NCBI GenBank assembly: GCA_964503045.1 | Contig: CAZCZI010000003.1 | Coordinates: 115,704 to 179,703, forward strand | Length of the DNA: 64,000 nucleotides | Origin: CAYZJR01 sp964503045 | GTDB lineage: Bacteria > Cyanobacteriota > Vampirovibrionia > Obscuribacterales > Obscuribacteraceae | Reading direction: 5' to 3' | In this document: positions 9,320-18,554 of the stretch, one piece after another | Layout of the letters: each line of letters opens with the position of its first letter | How positions within the stretch are numbered: position 1 is the stretch's first letter | Program-made: the position numbers and the translations under genes | The notes under the pieces: generated by a model | The model's input: the letters and a program-made list of their open reading frames with translations, nothing else | Database searches by the model: none | Told to the model about the DNA's origin: nothing

Positions 9320-11758
9320 ATGCCCGCCAGCAAGCGAAAAATGTGCACAGCTATCGCACTGACCGGAGTGCAGCTTTTCACACTTACGGCAACTTCGCTT
9401 TCGGTTATTTCTCCACTAAAGGCAGAGGCACAAATTTCAGAAGGGTCGCCCTTTCCCTTTAAGATGCCGGCGCAACGCAGAACGAGCATTGAAAAGCGAG
9501 AACAAAAACTGGAAGAACTCTTTCCCAAAACAGATTTCGAGCTAACCGCACCAATGCCGGTATCGTTGGAAGGTATCCGCATTCCGGGGTTAAACTCGAA
9601 AGGACTGGAGAACCTGGGTTTCAATCATTTCGTGGTGCTCAACAACACACCATACGATCGAATGTCGGATCTCTACCGCGACAACAGACTCAAGAACAAA
9701 TCCAACTTTGTCACCTGCGACTCTGTCATTCACCCATATCTTGGTTTCAACAATGCCGTTTTGGCGGCCGCCATCGAAGAGTCAGCAAGTCGCGACCTAT
9801 TCAAGCTTCTCGATGCTCTGCTCAAGGCATCAATTCAAGACTATCGAGCGACTGAAGAAGCAGACGTCAAAGACGACATTCAGCGAAATCTCGCTTTTAT
9901 TTCGGTGGGACTGCGACTGCTTGATCCCTCGGTAAAACTTGCAGATATGGGTGGCGCTACCGATTTGGCTGATGAGGAACTGAAGCTAGTTCTTGCAGAA
10001 AAACCGGCAGTGTCTCTTATCTTCAACCGCTCCGAAGACTTCGGAGCTTACAGACCGCTTGGATGGTATGGGCACAGCGAGCGCACTCGCAACTTCTATC
10101 GTTGCTGTCAGTGGCTTTCACGAATGCACTTTACGCTGAGCAATATTTCAATCGACACCATTGCCGGTGGCGGCAACAGCTTCAGGCGCGCCGCTCTTCT
10201 TTATCGCGCCTTGGATCAAGCCGTGGTGGACAAGAAGCCGGCGCCGGAAGCATGGGGAAAGCTAATATCATTCTGGACACTGCTTGGCGCTTCAACCGTA
10301 CAGCAAGAAAATAATCTGCTCCCGCCGGATTTTCAAACGGTATTCAAAGAGGGTGTGGGAAACCTGCAACTCACGTTGAATACGCTCGCACAACCACTTC
10401 TTCGGACAAAGCTGTTGCTTTCAGTGAAGAAACAGCGACCGATGGAGATATCGTCGAGATCCGTTTTTGAGCTTGGAGAGAAAGGTCAAGATCGCTCCAA
10501 TGAAATGGTATTCCGCTTGTTCCCCGCGATCGAGCCTGCAGAGTTAAACTGGCTCAAGAAGCGGGCTCACGGCTACCAGGAAGAAACCGCCGAAACCCCA
10601 GCCAACCCGCTTGCACTGTACGATATGCACGCATGGGGTGCACCACAAGCCACCAACGTACTCAACGACATTTCATTCAAACTAGACCCATCAATTGCAA
10701 AAGTTCTCCCCGAACTCGAGATAAGTGTTAGGCGAAAGACACAGACAGGGCAATTGATGCCCATTTCTGATCGCCGATGGCAGCTGTTGTCGTCTTACTT
10801 CAAAGCGCCATCGCAAGGAGCACAGGGCGCAATCAAACAACCTTTATGGATGACCCGCAATCTGGAGAGCGCCTTCGGAGGCTGGATAGACACATTCCTT
10901 GCAATTGCACCGATTGAAGATCCGGCGGCAATAAAACCGACCGCAACCGCGCCGCCGACCACACCGACTGCACCAGGAGCGACACCAACTGCTACGCCAT
11001 CCAAGCCTGCGGCGACAGCCACCAACCCGGTCGCGGCTTCACCGAATCCTGCTGCCCCCTCGGTAAACTCGACACCAGCTGCTACCCAAAGTCCAGCTCC
11101 TCCGGCAAGTTCCACGACCACACCATCGCCGCCAACTTCTGCAAGTGCAACGCCGAAAAGTCGCGAGGCTAAGCCCGCAGATTTTCATTATCTGGAACCG
11201 TCTCCCGACGTTTTTCGAAAGATAAGCGCTGAGTGCAAGCGGCTTTTCGAGGAGCTAACAGCTCTGGGCTATTACCCCAAACGCTACGCGCAACGCTCCC
11301 AAGACTTCATTAGACTCTGCGATCGACTCGCAGTAATCGCCGATCGCGAGGTAACGGGATACCCAATGGATCCTAACGACTTCCGGCTGCTGCGCGACAT
11401 AGACATGGTACTCGAGAAAGTCGACTTTCCCATACCAGGCTTCATCTACCTTGACACCTCAGGTGCCACGAAAGCATCTCAAACTCCATCCGTCATCACA
11501 ACAAAGACGGAACCAACAAGAGTCGGTGGAGCAACCATCGGCATCGGCAGAGCGGGCCAGCTATTTGTAATTCTCAATACCAATCGTGGTTGGAGCCTTG
11601 GACGCGGCGCAGTCTACACATATTACGAAACCGCCGGTGGTCCATTCAAACCAGAGCATTGGGCGCGCAAATTGAACTTTGGCTTGCTCCGCCCACCTTC
11701 GTGGACATCGCACTTTGATGTAGTGGTCGAAGGCGCACCTAAGACTGTCGGCAAGTAA
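9320..11758 (+). CDS. DUF3160-family secreted protein
   Basis: This 812-residue protein has a Sec-type signal peptide (about 1-37, ending near AEA). It is recognisable as DUF3160 by the block around residue 130 with FVTCDSVIHPYLGF and by the later MVLEK and GGATIGIGRAG blocks. The family is large and exported, and its function is not known. Residues about 538-620 are a low-complexity Pro/Ala/Thr/Ser linker of the same kind as in the acylase two genes upstream. The linker separates the N-terminal helical part from the C-terminal domain. The ATG lies 4 nt after the serA stop, so the gene belongs to the same run. No terminator is obvious in the 100 bp that follow. Confidence 0.8.
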   Translation: MPASKRKMCTAIALTGVQLFTLTATSLSVISPLKAEAQISEGSPFPFKMPAQRRTSIEKREQKLEELFPKTDFELTAPMPVSLEGIRIPGLNSKGLENLGFNHFVVLNNTPYDRMSDLYRDNRLKNKSNFVTCDSVIHPYLGFNNAVLAAAIEESASRDLFKLLDALLKASIQDYRATEEADVKDDIQRNLAFISVGLRLLDPSVKLADMGGATDLADEELKLVLAEKPAVSLIFNRSEDFGAYRPLGWYGHSERTRNFYRCCQWLSRMHFTLSNISIDTIAGGGNSFRRAALLYRALDQAVVDKKPAPEAWGKLISFWTLLGASTVQQENNLLPPDFQTVFKEGVGNLQLTLNTLAQPLLRTKLLLSVKKQRPMEISSRSVFELGEKGQDRSNEMVFRLFPAIEPAELNWLKKRAHGYQEETAETPANPLALYDMHAWGAPQATNVLNDISFKLDPSIAKVLPELEISVRRKTQTGQLMPISDRRWQLLSSYFKAPSQGAQGAIKQPLWMTRNLESAFGGWIDTFLAIAPIEDPAAIKPTATAPPTTPTAPGATPTATPSKPAATATNPVAASPNPAAPSVNSTPAATQSPAPPASSTTTPSPPTSASATPKSREAKPADFHYLEPSPDVFRKISAECKRLFEELTALGYYPKRYAQRSQDFIRLCDRLAVIADREVTGYPMDPNDFRLLRDIDMVLEKVDFPIPGFIYLDTSGATKASQTPSVITTKTEPTRVGGATIGIGRAGQLFVILNTNRGWSLGRGAVYTYYETAGGPFKPEHWARKLNFGLLRPPSWTSHFDVVVEGAPKTVGK

Positions 11759-11860
11759 GGCTGAGTGCCAAAACGGTATCAATCCTTGGAAATACTGCGA
11801 TATCAAAGTACTTTTCATTCTCCGGATAGTTATGAATTTTTGGAACAACATAGCTGCAAA

Positions 11861-12751
11861 CTACGAACCTTGCGTAAACTGCACAAGCAGTCCGCCAATC
11901 ACTAAGAGAATTATGCCAAAGAGCCGGGTCTTGTTGAGCTTCTCCTTCAAGAACATGAGCGCGAAAATGTAGGTAAGAAGCGGATAGCAGCCTGTAATAA
12001 CAAGCACATAGGATGCACTTGAAATAGCGAGCGCAGCGAGCGTGCATAAACTTCCTGCGGCAAGACACAATGATGACAAACCGCAGAAAAACCAGGCACG
12101 GCGGTTCTTAAGATCGGCATTGCGTTTGATTATCTTGAAGCCGACAAGAATCATCGCCAAGACAACAAGTTCCCAAATGTTGCGCCCAAGATACACCACC
12201 AAAGGTGCTCCGCAAGAGACTGCCTTTTTGTCGAATAATCCAAAAATGCCCCAGCAGAGACAGGCAGTGAAGCAGGATATACCAATGATCCACTTATCTC
12301 GCTTGGTGTTCTGCGCCATAACTTGTGTGTTGCCGGACCATCCAATTGCGCCGACACCAAAACCAATTAGCATTGACCCAATCATGCGATTGGCAACTAT
12401 GTGTTCGTTCAACATGAAGTAAGCCAAAATCTGCATAACAAGCGGATAAGCCGCAGTGATACTTAGCACATAACTTGCCTCTGCCTTGCCCATCGCAACG
12501 AGGTAAGCAAAGGTGCCGAGAGAGGCCGACATCGATCCCAGAAATGACCAGAAGAGCACCTGCTCGTTCAAATACCAGCCAGGAACGAAGATATTGCACA
12601 ACAAGATCAAAAGCGGCACCTGGCATAAAAGCAAAAGGTGTAGCATAAGTAAAACATCCAGATAGTTGGCACTATCAATGGCTTTCTTGTCGAAAACACC
12701 CCAGATGCTCCAACAAAACAGAATCACCAAAACAAGCAGATCGAGCGTCAT
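11861..12751 (-). CDS. EamA-type (DMT superfamily) transporter
   Basis: The 296-residue protein has about ten hydrophobic segments arranged as two EamA repeats. Each repeat carries the typical small-residue pattern (SYVLSITAAYPLV in the first, SYVLVITGCYPLL in the second). Members move small metabolites or drugs across the inner membrane; the substrate is unknown here. Its ATG overlaps the stop of the upstream methyltransferase gene by 4 nt (ATGA), which indicates translational coupling. Confidence 0.9.
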   Translation of the reverse strand: MTLDLLVLVILFCWSIWGVFDKKAIDSANYLDVLLMLHLLLLCQVPLLILLCNIFVPGWYLNEQVLFWSFLGSMSASLGTFAYLVAMGKAEASYVLSITAAYPLVMQILAYFMLNEHIVANRMIGSMLIGFGVGAIGWSGNTQVMAQNTKRDKWIIGISCFTACLCWGIFGLFDKKAVSCGAPLVVYLGRNIWELVVLAMILVGFKIIKRNADLKNRRAWFFCGLSSLCLAAGSLCTLAALAISSASYVLVITGCYPLLTYIFALMFLKEKLNKTRLFGIILLVIGGLLVQFTQGS

Positions 12752-13395
12752 ACGGCCATGCCCGTTTCGAGAACGGCAATATAAAGTTCCGGTTCATCCA
12801 CATATCGAATAGGCACCAAATGCAGTGCCTCACAAAAGGTCTCGACTTGTTCCTTATTGGGTAACAAATGCGGAACAATCTCAGGCTCACCTTTATGCAA
12901 AGCGGCAACGAACCTGGCTCCCATCGGGTGCCCAATCACTATTCGACCGCCTGGATACAAGACATCGCGCGCCACTTTCAGTGCTTGCGATTGATCGAAA
13001 ATGTTCCCAAAGCAAGCGTTAAAAAACACCGCCGAAAATCCGGTTATGTGTTTTGGAAGATTTCCGACTTTATCCAAGGCGAAATTAATACAGTCGCCTT
13101 GCCAGAAACAGACGCCGGGATAGCGCAATCGTGCTCGTTCCAACATTCCCGAACTCAAATCGCAACCGACGATGTTCCGTTCGCCCACGCCGAACTCCAA
13201 AAAGTGCTGGATCAGTACCCCAACGCCGGTCCCAACATCGAGGACGGTTGAGCTGGAATTCAAGGATGCAGCCCCGACAATTTCTCTTGTGCGCTTCGTA
13301 ACCGCTTCCGGAATCGGCTGCAGGAAAAAATCGACACGCTCGTCGAAGTAAGCCTGCTGCTCTTCGTCGTGAGGCTTGCGCCCTGGTTGTTCCAT
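12748..13395 (-). CDS. Class I SAM-dependent methyltransferase
   Basis: The product is 215 residues. Motif I reads VLDVGTGVG near residue 54, followed by the acidic residue of motif II (VGCDLS) and a DVLYPGGRIVIG block typical of Methyltransf_11 proteins. The N-terminus is hydrophilic and the enzyme should be cytoplasmic. The substrate is not predictable. It is the first gene of a two-gene unit with the EamA transporter, with a 4-nt overlap, so the methylated product or its precursor may be what the transporter handles; that link is inference. Confidence 0.88.
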   Translation of the reverse strand: MEQPGRKPHDEEQQAYFDERVDFFLQPIPEAVTKRTREIVGAASLNSSSTVLDVGTGVGVLIQHFLEFGVGERNIVGCDLSSGMLERARLRYPGVCFWQGDCINFALDKVGNLPKHITGFSAVFFNACFGNIFDQSQALKVARDVLYPGGRIVIGHPMGARFVAALHKGEPEIVPHLLPNKEQVETFCEALHLVPIRYVDEPELYIAVLETGMAV

Positions 13396-13561
13396 CTTTT
13401 TGATCGCATCCGAACTACTGCGACGCCGAAATCCAGCAAAGCAGACGCTAGTTTAACAAATTCCCTTTAATACCTTTGACCTATTAATTCATTGCTGAGC
13501 TTCGGGCGACCTTTCGTCCGCGAGCATACAATGAATGTATTACTGGAGGCGCTCAAAAAGA

Positions 13562-14440
13562 ATGGCAGGTTTTGCCCCAAAGAAAAACAAGACTAAGCTC
13601 AAGACTGATGACATTTTGTCAGAGTTCACAGTCGATGCCGACCTGCCGGCGACCGTTTCCTCCAAAAGCACAGAGGTGACCCCGGGCTCGCACACGCACG
13701 CCGGTCAGCGCAACACCATGGCTTTCTGGGCATTGGTCATTGTCAGCCTGGTTTTGAGCTTGATTCCTCAAATCAGCTGGCTGTTTGGACCAATCACGCA
13801 ATTCACGACGCTCGTGCATGAGATGAGTCACGCCATCATGTGCATCATTACGGGTGGAACAGTGACAGGAATGACCATAGTTTCAGATGGATTGGGCCAT
13901 GGCGGAGTCACAAACTATATGGGCGGAAACCAATTCCTCACCGGTCAAGCCGGGTATTTGGGAACCACACTCTTTGGCTGCATCCTCATCTACCTCGGCC
14001 AATTTCCAAAGCTATCGCGGTTTCTTCTTGGTGCGCTCGGTGTTGTCATCTGTGGCGCCAGCGTGGTTTTCATGACACAGGCGATTTGGATGTCGGGCTT
14101 TCAGGCGATATTTAGTCTCATCTGGGGATTGGCTATCGGTGGCGCTTTCATCTGGTTTTCCAAGAAGTTGAAAGCGACACAAGCAAATCTTCTGCTTCTG
14201 TTTATTGCCATTCAAACCGCCATGAACAGCTTGACCAGCATTCAAACAGTGGTGATGGCGTCCTTCAATCTTGGCAGCGACCATGTGTGGAGCGATGCAA
14301 CTAATCTCCAGAATATAACCGGAATTCCGGCGGTAATTTGGTCTTTGAGTTGGGTCATATTGTCCCTCACAATGCTGGGATGCACCATCTGGTGGACTTA
14401 TGGCGGCAAGCGCATGCAGGCTTTTGCCCCAAAGAAGTAG
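13562..14440 (+). CDS. M50B-like integral membrane protease
   Basis: I place the start at the ATG preceded by GGAGG at 12 nt; an upstream in-frame ATG at 13535 lies before this ribosome binding site. The 292-residue protein has a hydrophilic N-terminus of about 50 residues and then seven or so membrane helices. A zinc-binding HEMSH motif follows the first helix, and GGTVTGMTI is typical of peptidase M50B-like proteins. Such enzymes may cleave substrates within the membrane, and many homologues are uncharacterised. The sequence FAPKK occurs at both ends of the protein: MAGFAPKK at the start and MQAFAPKK as the last residues. Confidence 0.8.
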   Translation: MAGFAPKKNKTKLKTDDILSEFTVDADLPATVSSKSTEVTPGSHTHAGQRNTMAFWALVIVSLVLSLIPQISWLFGPITQFTTLVHEMSHAIMCIITGGTVTGMTIVSDGLGHGGVTNYMGGNQFLTGQAGYLGTTLFGCILIYLGQFPKLSRFLLGALGVVICGASVVFMTQAIWMSGFQAIFSLIWGLAIGGAFIWFSKKLKATQANLLLLFIAIQTAMNSLTSIQTVVMASFNLGSDHVWSDATNLQNITGIPAVIWSLSWVILSLTMLGCTIWWTYGGKRMQAFAPKK

Positions 14441-14557
14441 CGCTTTGCCTGTGACCGCCGCGGCGCCGGTGTAATTGACTTGGCCTGTTCAGTGGGTTAA
14501 CCTTTTGAGCCTTACTCAAGGTTTCAACGCCCGTGCTAATGGAGGATCGATCGAAGA

Positions 14558-16264
14558 ATGCGGCTAGTCGAGTGCGTTCCCAACTTCTCTGAAGGACGAA
14601 GTGAAAAGATCATCAACACGATCGCCGATGCCATAAAATCGGTGCCGGGCGCCAATCTTCTCGATGTAGATCCGGGCTGGAGCACCAACAGAACTGTCAT
14701 AACCTTTGTCGGAGATCCCGACGCAGTCGTGGAGGCGGCATTCCAAGCAATCGCCACTGCCGCCACACTAATCGACATGAGAAAACATCGCGGCGAGCAC
14801 CCACGCATGGGAGCCACCGATGTTTGTCCGTTCATTCCGGTGCAAGGCGTAACCATGGAAGATTGCGTTAAACTGGCGCAAAAACTGGCAAAACGCGTCG
14901 GCACCGAGCTGAAGATTCCGGTTTATCTGTATGCAGAAGCCGCTACCCAAGACGATCGCAGGAGCCTGGCCGATATTCGAAAAGGTGAGTACGAGGGTCT
15001 TTGCGAGAGAATGGAAGATCCAAGCCACAAACCTGATTTTGGTCCGACTACATTCAACCCACAATCTGGTGCCACCGTAATTGGTGCTCGTCCATTCCTG
15101 ATTGCATACAACGTGAATCTCAACACCAAATCGAAAAAGCTGGCGCACGAGATTGCGCTGAACATCAGGGAAGCCGGTCGTGTCAAGAAAAATGCCCAGG
15201 GCGAAACCCAAAAAGATGCTCAAGGCAAACCGATTAAAGTAGAAGGAACATTGAAGGCTTGTCGCGCTGTTGGTTGGTATGTCGACGAGTATGAAAGAGC
15301 GCAAGTATCGATTAATTTAATCGATTACAACGTAACCTCCATGCACCAGGCCTTTGACGAGTGTTCTCGCCAAGCTGAGGCATTAGGCTTACGGGTGACG
15401 GGCAGTGAAGTGGTCGGGCTGGTTCCACTTGAGCCAATGCTTGCTGCGGGGCGTTATTATCTGGCAAAACAGAATCGCTCCACCGGCGTGTCGCAAAAAG
15501 AACTGATTACCACAGCTGTCCAATCGCTAGGTCTCTCGGACCTTTCGCCATTTGACCCACAGCAAAAGATCATCGAGTACAAAGTCGCAGGCGCCTCTAA
15601 AAACCTCAAAAACCTCAGTATGAGCGACTTTGTCGATGAGCTTGCCTCGGAGTCCGCGGCTCCCGGAGGCGGAAGTGTCGCAGCGCTGTGCGGCTCGCTG
15701 TCTGCGGCTTTGAGTTCGATGGTAGCCAATTTGACCTTCGAGAAGAAAGGTTTTGAAACCAAGCGAACTTCTCTAGCAGTCGCGGCCGAGCATGGGCAGG
15801 AGCTAAAAAAGGAACTCTTGGAGGCAGTCGACAGAGACAAACGAGCTTTCGACGGCATCTTGGAAGCCAGGCGCCTGCCCAAAGCGACTCCACAAGAGCA
15901 AGAACAACGAAACTTGGCCCTTTTGAACGCCAATAAAAACGCCACTCTTGTGCCCTTCGAGGTACTGAACAAGAGCCTGACGGCACTGGAGTTGGCGCAT
16001 AAAATGGCAACCGACGGCAATCCAAACTCACTAAGCGATGTCGGCGTAGCCGGGCTCACCGCGCTGGCTGCAGCTGAAGGTGCCTACTACAACATCTTGA
16101 TTAACCTATCCGGATTCGACGATGAGGCTGATGCCAGAGCCTTTGTGAAAGAGACTCGCTCAGGCGCCGACGCCTTGATAGACAAGGCGCGCGCCAGCGC
16201 TGAGCGGCTTACAACAGATGTTCTTAAAAGATTGGGTGGCGAAAAGAGCTTGATATGCCCATAA
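14558..16264 (+). CDS. ftcD: Bifunctional glutamate formimidoyltransferase / formimidoyltetrahydrofolate cyclodeaminase
   Basis: The 568-residue protein joins two enzymes. Residues 1-325 are the transferase (VECVPNFSEG at the start, HRGEHPRMGATD with the catalytic His around residue 82). Residues from about 350 are the cyclodeaminase (LASESAAPGGGSVAAL). Together they move the formimino group from N-formiminoglutamate to tetrahydrofolate and convert it to methenyl-THF plus ammonia, the last step of one histidine degradation route and an entry to one-carbon metabolism. A GGAGGA precedes the ATG at suitable spacing. No other hut genes are visible. The following gene is glutamate dehydrogenase-like, which would handle the glutamate released. 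Confidence 0.95.
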   Translation: MRLVECVPNFSEGRSEKIINTIADAIKSVPGANLLDVDPGWSTNRTVITFVGDPDAVVEAAFQAIATAATLIDMRKHRGEHPRMGATDVCPFIPVQGVTMEDCVKLAQKLAKRVGTELKIPVYLYAEAATQDDRRSLADIRKGEYEGLCERMEDPSHKPDFGPTTFNPQSGATVIGARPFLIAYNVNLNTKSKKLAHEIALNIREAGRVKKNAQGETQKDAQGKPIKVEGTLKACRAVGWYVDEYERAQVSINLIDYNVTSMHQAFDECSRQAEALGLRVTGSEVVGLVPLEPMLAAGRYYLAKQNRSTGVSQKELITTAVQSLGLSDLSPFDPQQKIIEYKVAGASKNLKNLSMSDFVDELASESAAPGGGSVAALCGSLSAALSSMVANLTFEKKGFETKRTSLAVAAEHGQELKKELLEAVDRDKRAFDGILEARRLPKATPQEQEQRNLALLNANKNATLVPFEVLNKSLTALELAHKMATDGNPNSLSDVGVAGLTALAAAEGAYYNILINLSGFDDEADARAFVKETRSGADALIDKARASAERLTTDVLKRLGGEKSLICP

Positions 16265-16319
16265 TTTGAGGTTTCCGGGTACAATTTGTGCCACGCATTC
16301 AAGGAGGTCCAGCAAAGCC

Positions 16320-17618
16320 ATGACGTCAACCGCCGAAAGCAGCACTGGTAATAAGGGTTACCTGCTCAACGAGTGGGAAACACCTGACTTTATGATGGCT
16401 CAACGACGCCTAGATCAAACGGCTGCATCGATGAAGCTCGACCCAAGCGTTGTCGAACCGCTTCGACACCCCAAGAGATCGTTTTCGGTGATGGTGCCTG
16501 CTCGAATGGACGACGGAGCCGTGCAGGTCTATCTTGGCTATCGGGTTCAGCATGATATTGCTCTTGGACCCGCAAAGGGCGGCATCAGATTTCACTCGGC
16601 AGTAAATCTCGGCGAGGTGGCAGCAATGGCAATGCTGACCACATGGAAGTGCTCTTTGATGAACCTGCCCTTCGGTGGCGCCCATGGTGGCGTAAGAATC
16701 GACCCGGCAAAGCACAGCCCAAAAGAAATGGAACGGGTAACTCGCCGCTACGCATCTGAAATCATAGAGCTAATCGGACCCAACGAAGATATCGCCGGGC
16801 CCGATCTCAACACCAACGAACAAACGATGGCCTGGATGATGGACACGTACAGTGTCAACGTCGGGCACACGGTTCCTTCCGTCGCCACTGGTAAGCCTCA
16901 GTCTATCGGTGGCTCGATGTCCATGCTCGAAGCCACCGGTTATGGCGTTGCTTTCTGCTTGAAGCAAGTCATCGCTCAGGGCAAGTTGAAGAAAGACTCA
17001 CCCACAGTGGTTATCCAGGGTCTCGGTCAAGTCGGTTCTTCGGTAGCGAAGAACTTGCACGATGCAGGATTTATAGTCACCGGTGTATCGGACATAAACG
17101 GCGGGCTGTTCAATAAGAAAGGCATCGACATTCCAAAACTTCTAGATCATAAGAAGGCGACCGGCACTCTGCATGGATACGCGGGAGCAGACAAGATTTC
17201 AAATGAAGACTTGTTAGAACAAAGCTGCGATGTGCTGGCACCATGCGCAGTGTCAAATCAATTGCACGCAGGAAACGTTGAGAAAATTCGCTGCAAAATT
17301 GTCGTGGAAGGCGCCAACAGCCCAACCACGCCGGATGCAGATAATGTCCTCAACGACAGGGGAATCATCGTCATACCTGATATTCTAGCCAACGCCGCCG
17401 GTGTCACCGTAGGATACTTTGAATGGGTGCAAGGCCACATTCGTCTTCTCTGGTCAGAACAAGAAGTCTACGAGCGCCTCGACGAACTCGTCAAAAAAGT
17501 ATGCGATCGAGTTTTCGTCACTGCCGCCACCAACAAAGTTGATTTCAGAACAGCGGCGATGCAATTGGCAGTTGGAAGAGTGCTCGAAGCACGACGGCTG
17601 CGCGGGCTCTATCCGTAA
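16320..17618 (+). CDS. Glu/Leu/Phe/Val dehydrogenase family protein with catalytic Lys replaced by His
   Basis: The start is the ATG preceded by AGGAGGT at 11 nt; the reading frame extends upstream to 16266 but without a ribosome binding site. The 432 residues align with NAD(P)-dependent glutamate dehydrogenases along the whole length: GPAKGGIRFH, WKCSLMNLPFGG, GPNEDIAGPDLNT and the nucleotide loop GLGQVGSS. In the active-site signature (GG[SAG]K) the lysine is replaced: the sequence is FGGAHGGVRIDP, with His122 encoded by CAT at 16683-16685. The other substrate Lys residues and the catalytic Asp (GPD) are kept. It may be inactive, regulatory or altered in chemistry. It follows ftcD closely. 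Confidence 0.9.
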   Translation: MTSTAESSTGNKGYLLNEWETPDFMMAQRRLDQTAASMKLDPSVVEPLRHPKRSFSVMVPARMDDGAVQVYLGYRVQHDIALGPAKGGIRFHSAVNLGEVAAMAMLTTWKCSLMNLPFGGAHGGVRIDPAKHSPKEMERVTRRYASEIIELIGPNEDIAGPDLNTNEQTMAWMMDTYSVNVGHTVPSVATGKPQSIGGSMSMLEATGYGVAFCLKQVIAQGKLKKDSPTVVIQGLGQVGSSVAKNLHDAGFIVTGVSDINGGLFNKKGIDIPKLLDHKKATGTLHGYAGADKISNEDLLEQSCDVLAPCAVSNQLHAGNVEKIRCKIVVEGANSPTTPDADNVLNDRGIIVIPDILANAAGVTVGYFEWVQGHIRLLWSEQEVYERLDELVKKVCDRVFVTAATNKVDFRTAAMQLAVGRVLEARRLRGLYP

Positions 17619-17675
17619 CTGAAGGTTGAAGCTGTACTGATTTGGTATCGCGACTAAATGCAAGTACGCCGCGTG

Positions 17676-18539
17676 CTACTTTGCCTTTTTCTTCTTGTCA
17701 CCGGCAGAGCCGAATTCCGTGCCCACGCCGAGTCCATCAAAGATGTCGTTCATCTCTTGAGACCTTGCTTTGTACACGACATCGAGAGGTCGCTTCACGA
17801 ATCTGAACTTCAGGTTCACTTTGAAGTTATCATCGGAAACCTTGGCTTTAACGATACTATTAGTGGTGAGTACCGTGCCGACCTCACCACTGACTTTCCG
17901 GTCAAGGTACGCTATTGGAAATTGGTCGATAGCTGGCAGACCATAAATGATTCGCAAGACCGTGTTTACGTTTTTCGATGTTCCCAACCGATCGGTCACC
18001 GTGTATTTGAATGAGTCCAGAACCGGTGCCACTTTGCGTTCCGTCCCAAGCATAAATCTGTTGGTCACTGCCTCTGCTTTTATGTTTGGGTCATTTTGAG
18101 GATACTTCCCCATGATGGCCGTCGCGGCAATGCCGCTGATGTCAATCTTCTGAGTGGTTCTTTCTTTGCCGGTCGGCAATGGAATTGGTTGAAAGAAGTC
18201 GAGCAAACCCTGCGTTTCGAATCGATGCCACGTCACTTTCGAATAAATTTCCTTGTTTGTATCGACAACGTAAACGTCCCATACGGGCGCGCAAGCGATT
18301 ACGCTGTACCCATGCCTAACGCAATAAGCGCGCACGGCGTCACGCGTAACCCAGAGGTGGTATTCGCCCTCTTGTGCTTTTTGAACGAGCTTCCATCCGT
18401 CTATCATTGTGGCTTTTGCCTTTTCGCCGGCAGAGGCATTGGGATTAGCAGCAAGACGGCCGGCAAAGACAAGGAAACCAACAAGAACAACGGCAAGTGA
18501 AGCGACCGAATTTCTCGTAATGAAGTGACGAACGCTCAT
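17676..18539 (-). CDS. Secreted protein of unknown function
   Basis: I do not recognise this 287-residue protein. It starts with a basic N-terminus and a signal peptide or anchor ending near residue 32 (RLAANPNA). The rest is mixed alpha/beta with many Tyr, Val and Lys, and the last residues are a lysine cluster. It is the last gene of a minus-strand run; its start lies 15 nt after the stop of another secreted-protein gene. The downstream neighbour converges from the other strand with only a short gap. Confidence 0.7.
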   Translation of the reverse strand: MSVRHFITRNSVASLAVVLVGFLVFAGRLAANPNASAGEKAKATMIDGWKLVQKAQEGEYHLWVTRDAVRAYCVRHGYSVIACAPVWDVYVVDTNKEIYSKVTWHRFETQGLLDFFQPIPLPTGKERTTQKIDISGIAATAIMGKYPQNDPNIKAEAVTNRFMLGTERKVAPVLDSFKYTVTDRLGTSKNVNTVLRIIYGLPAIDQFPIAYLDRKVSGEVGTVLTTNSIVKAKVSDDNFKVNLKFRFVKRPLDVVYKARSQEMNDIFDGLGVGTEFGSAGDKKKKAK

Positions 18540-18554
18540 ACGGCAGTCCAGACG

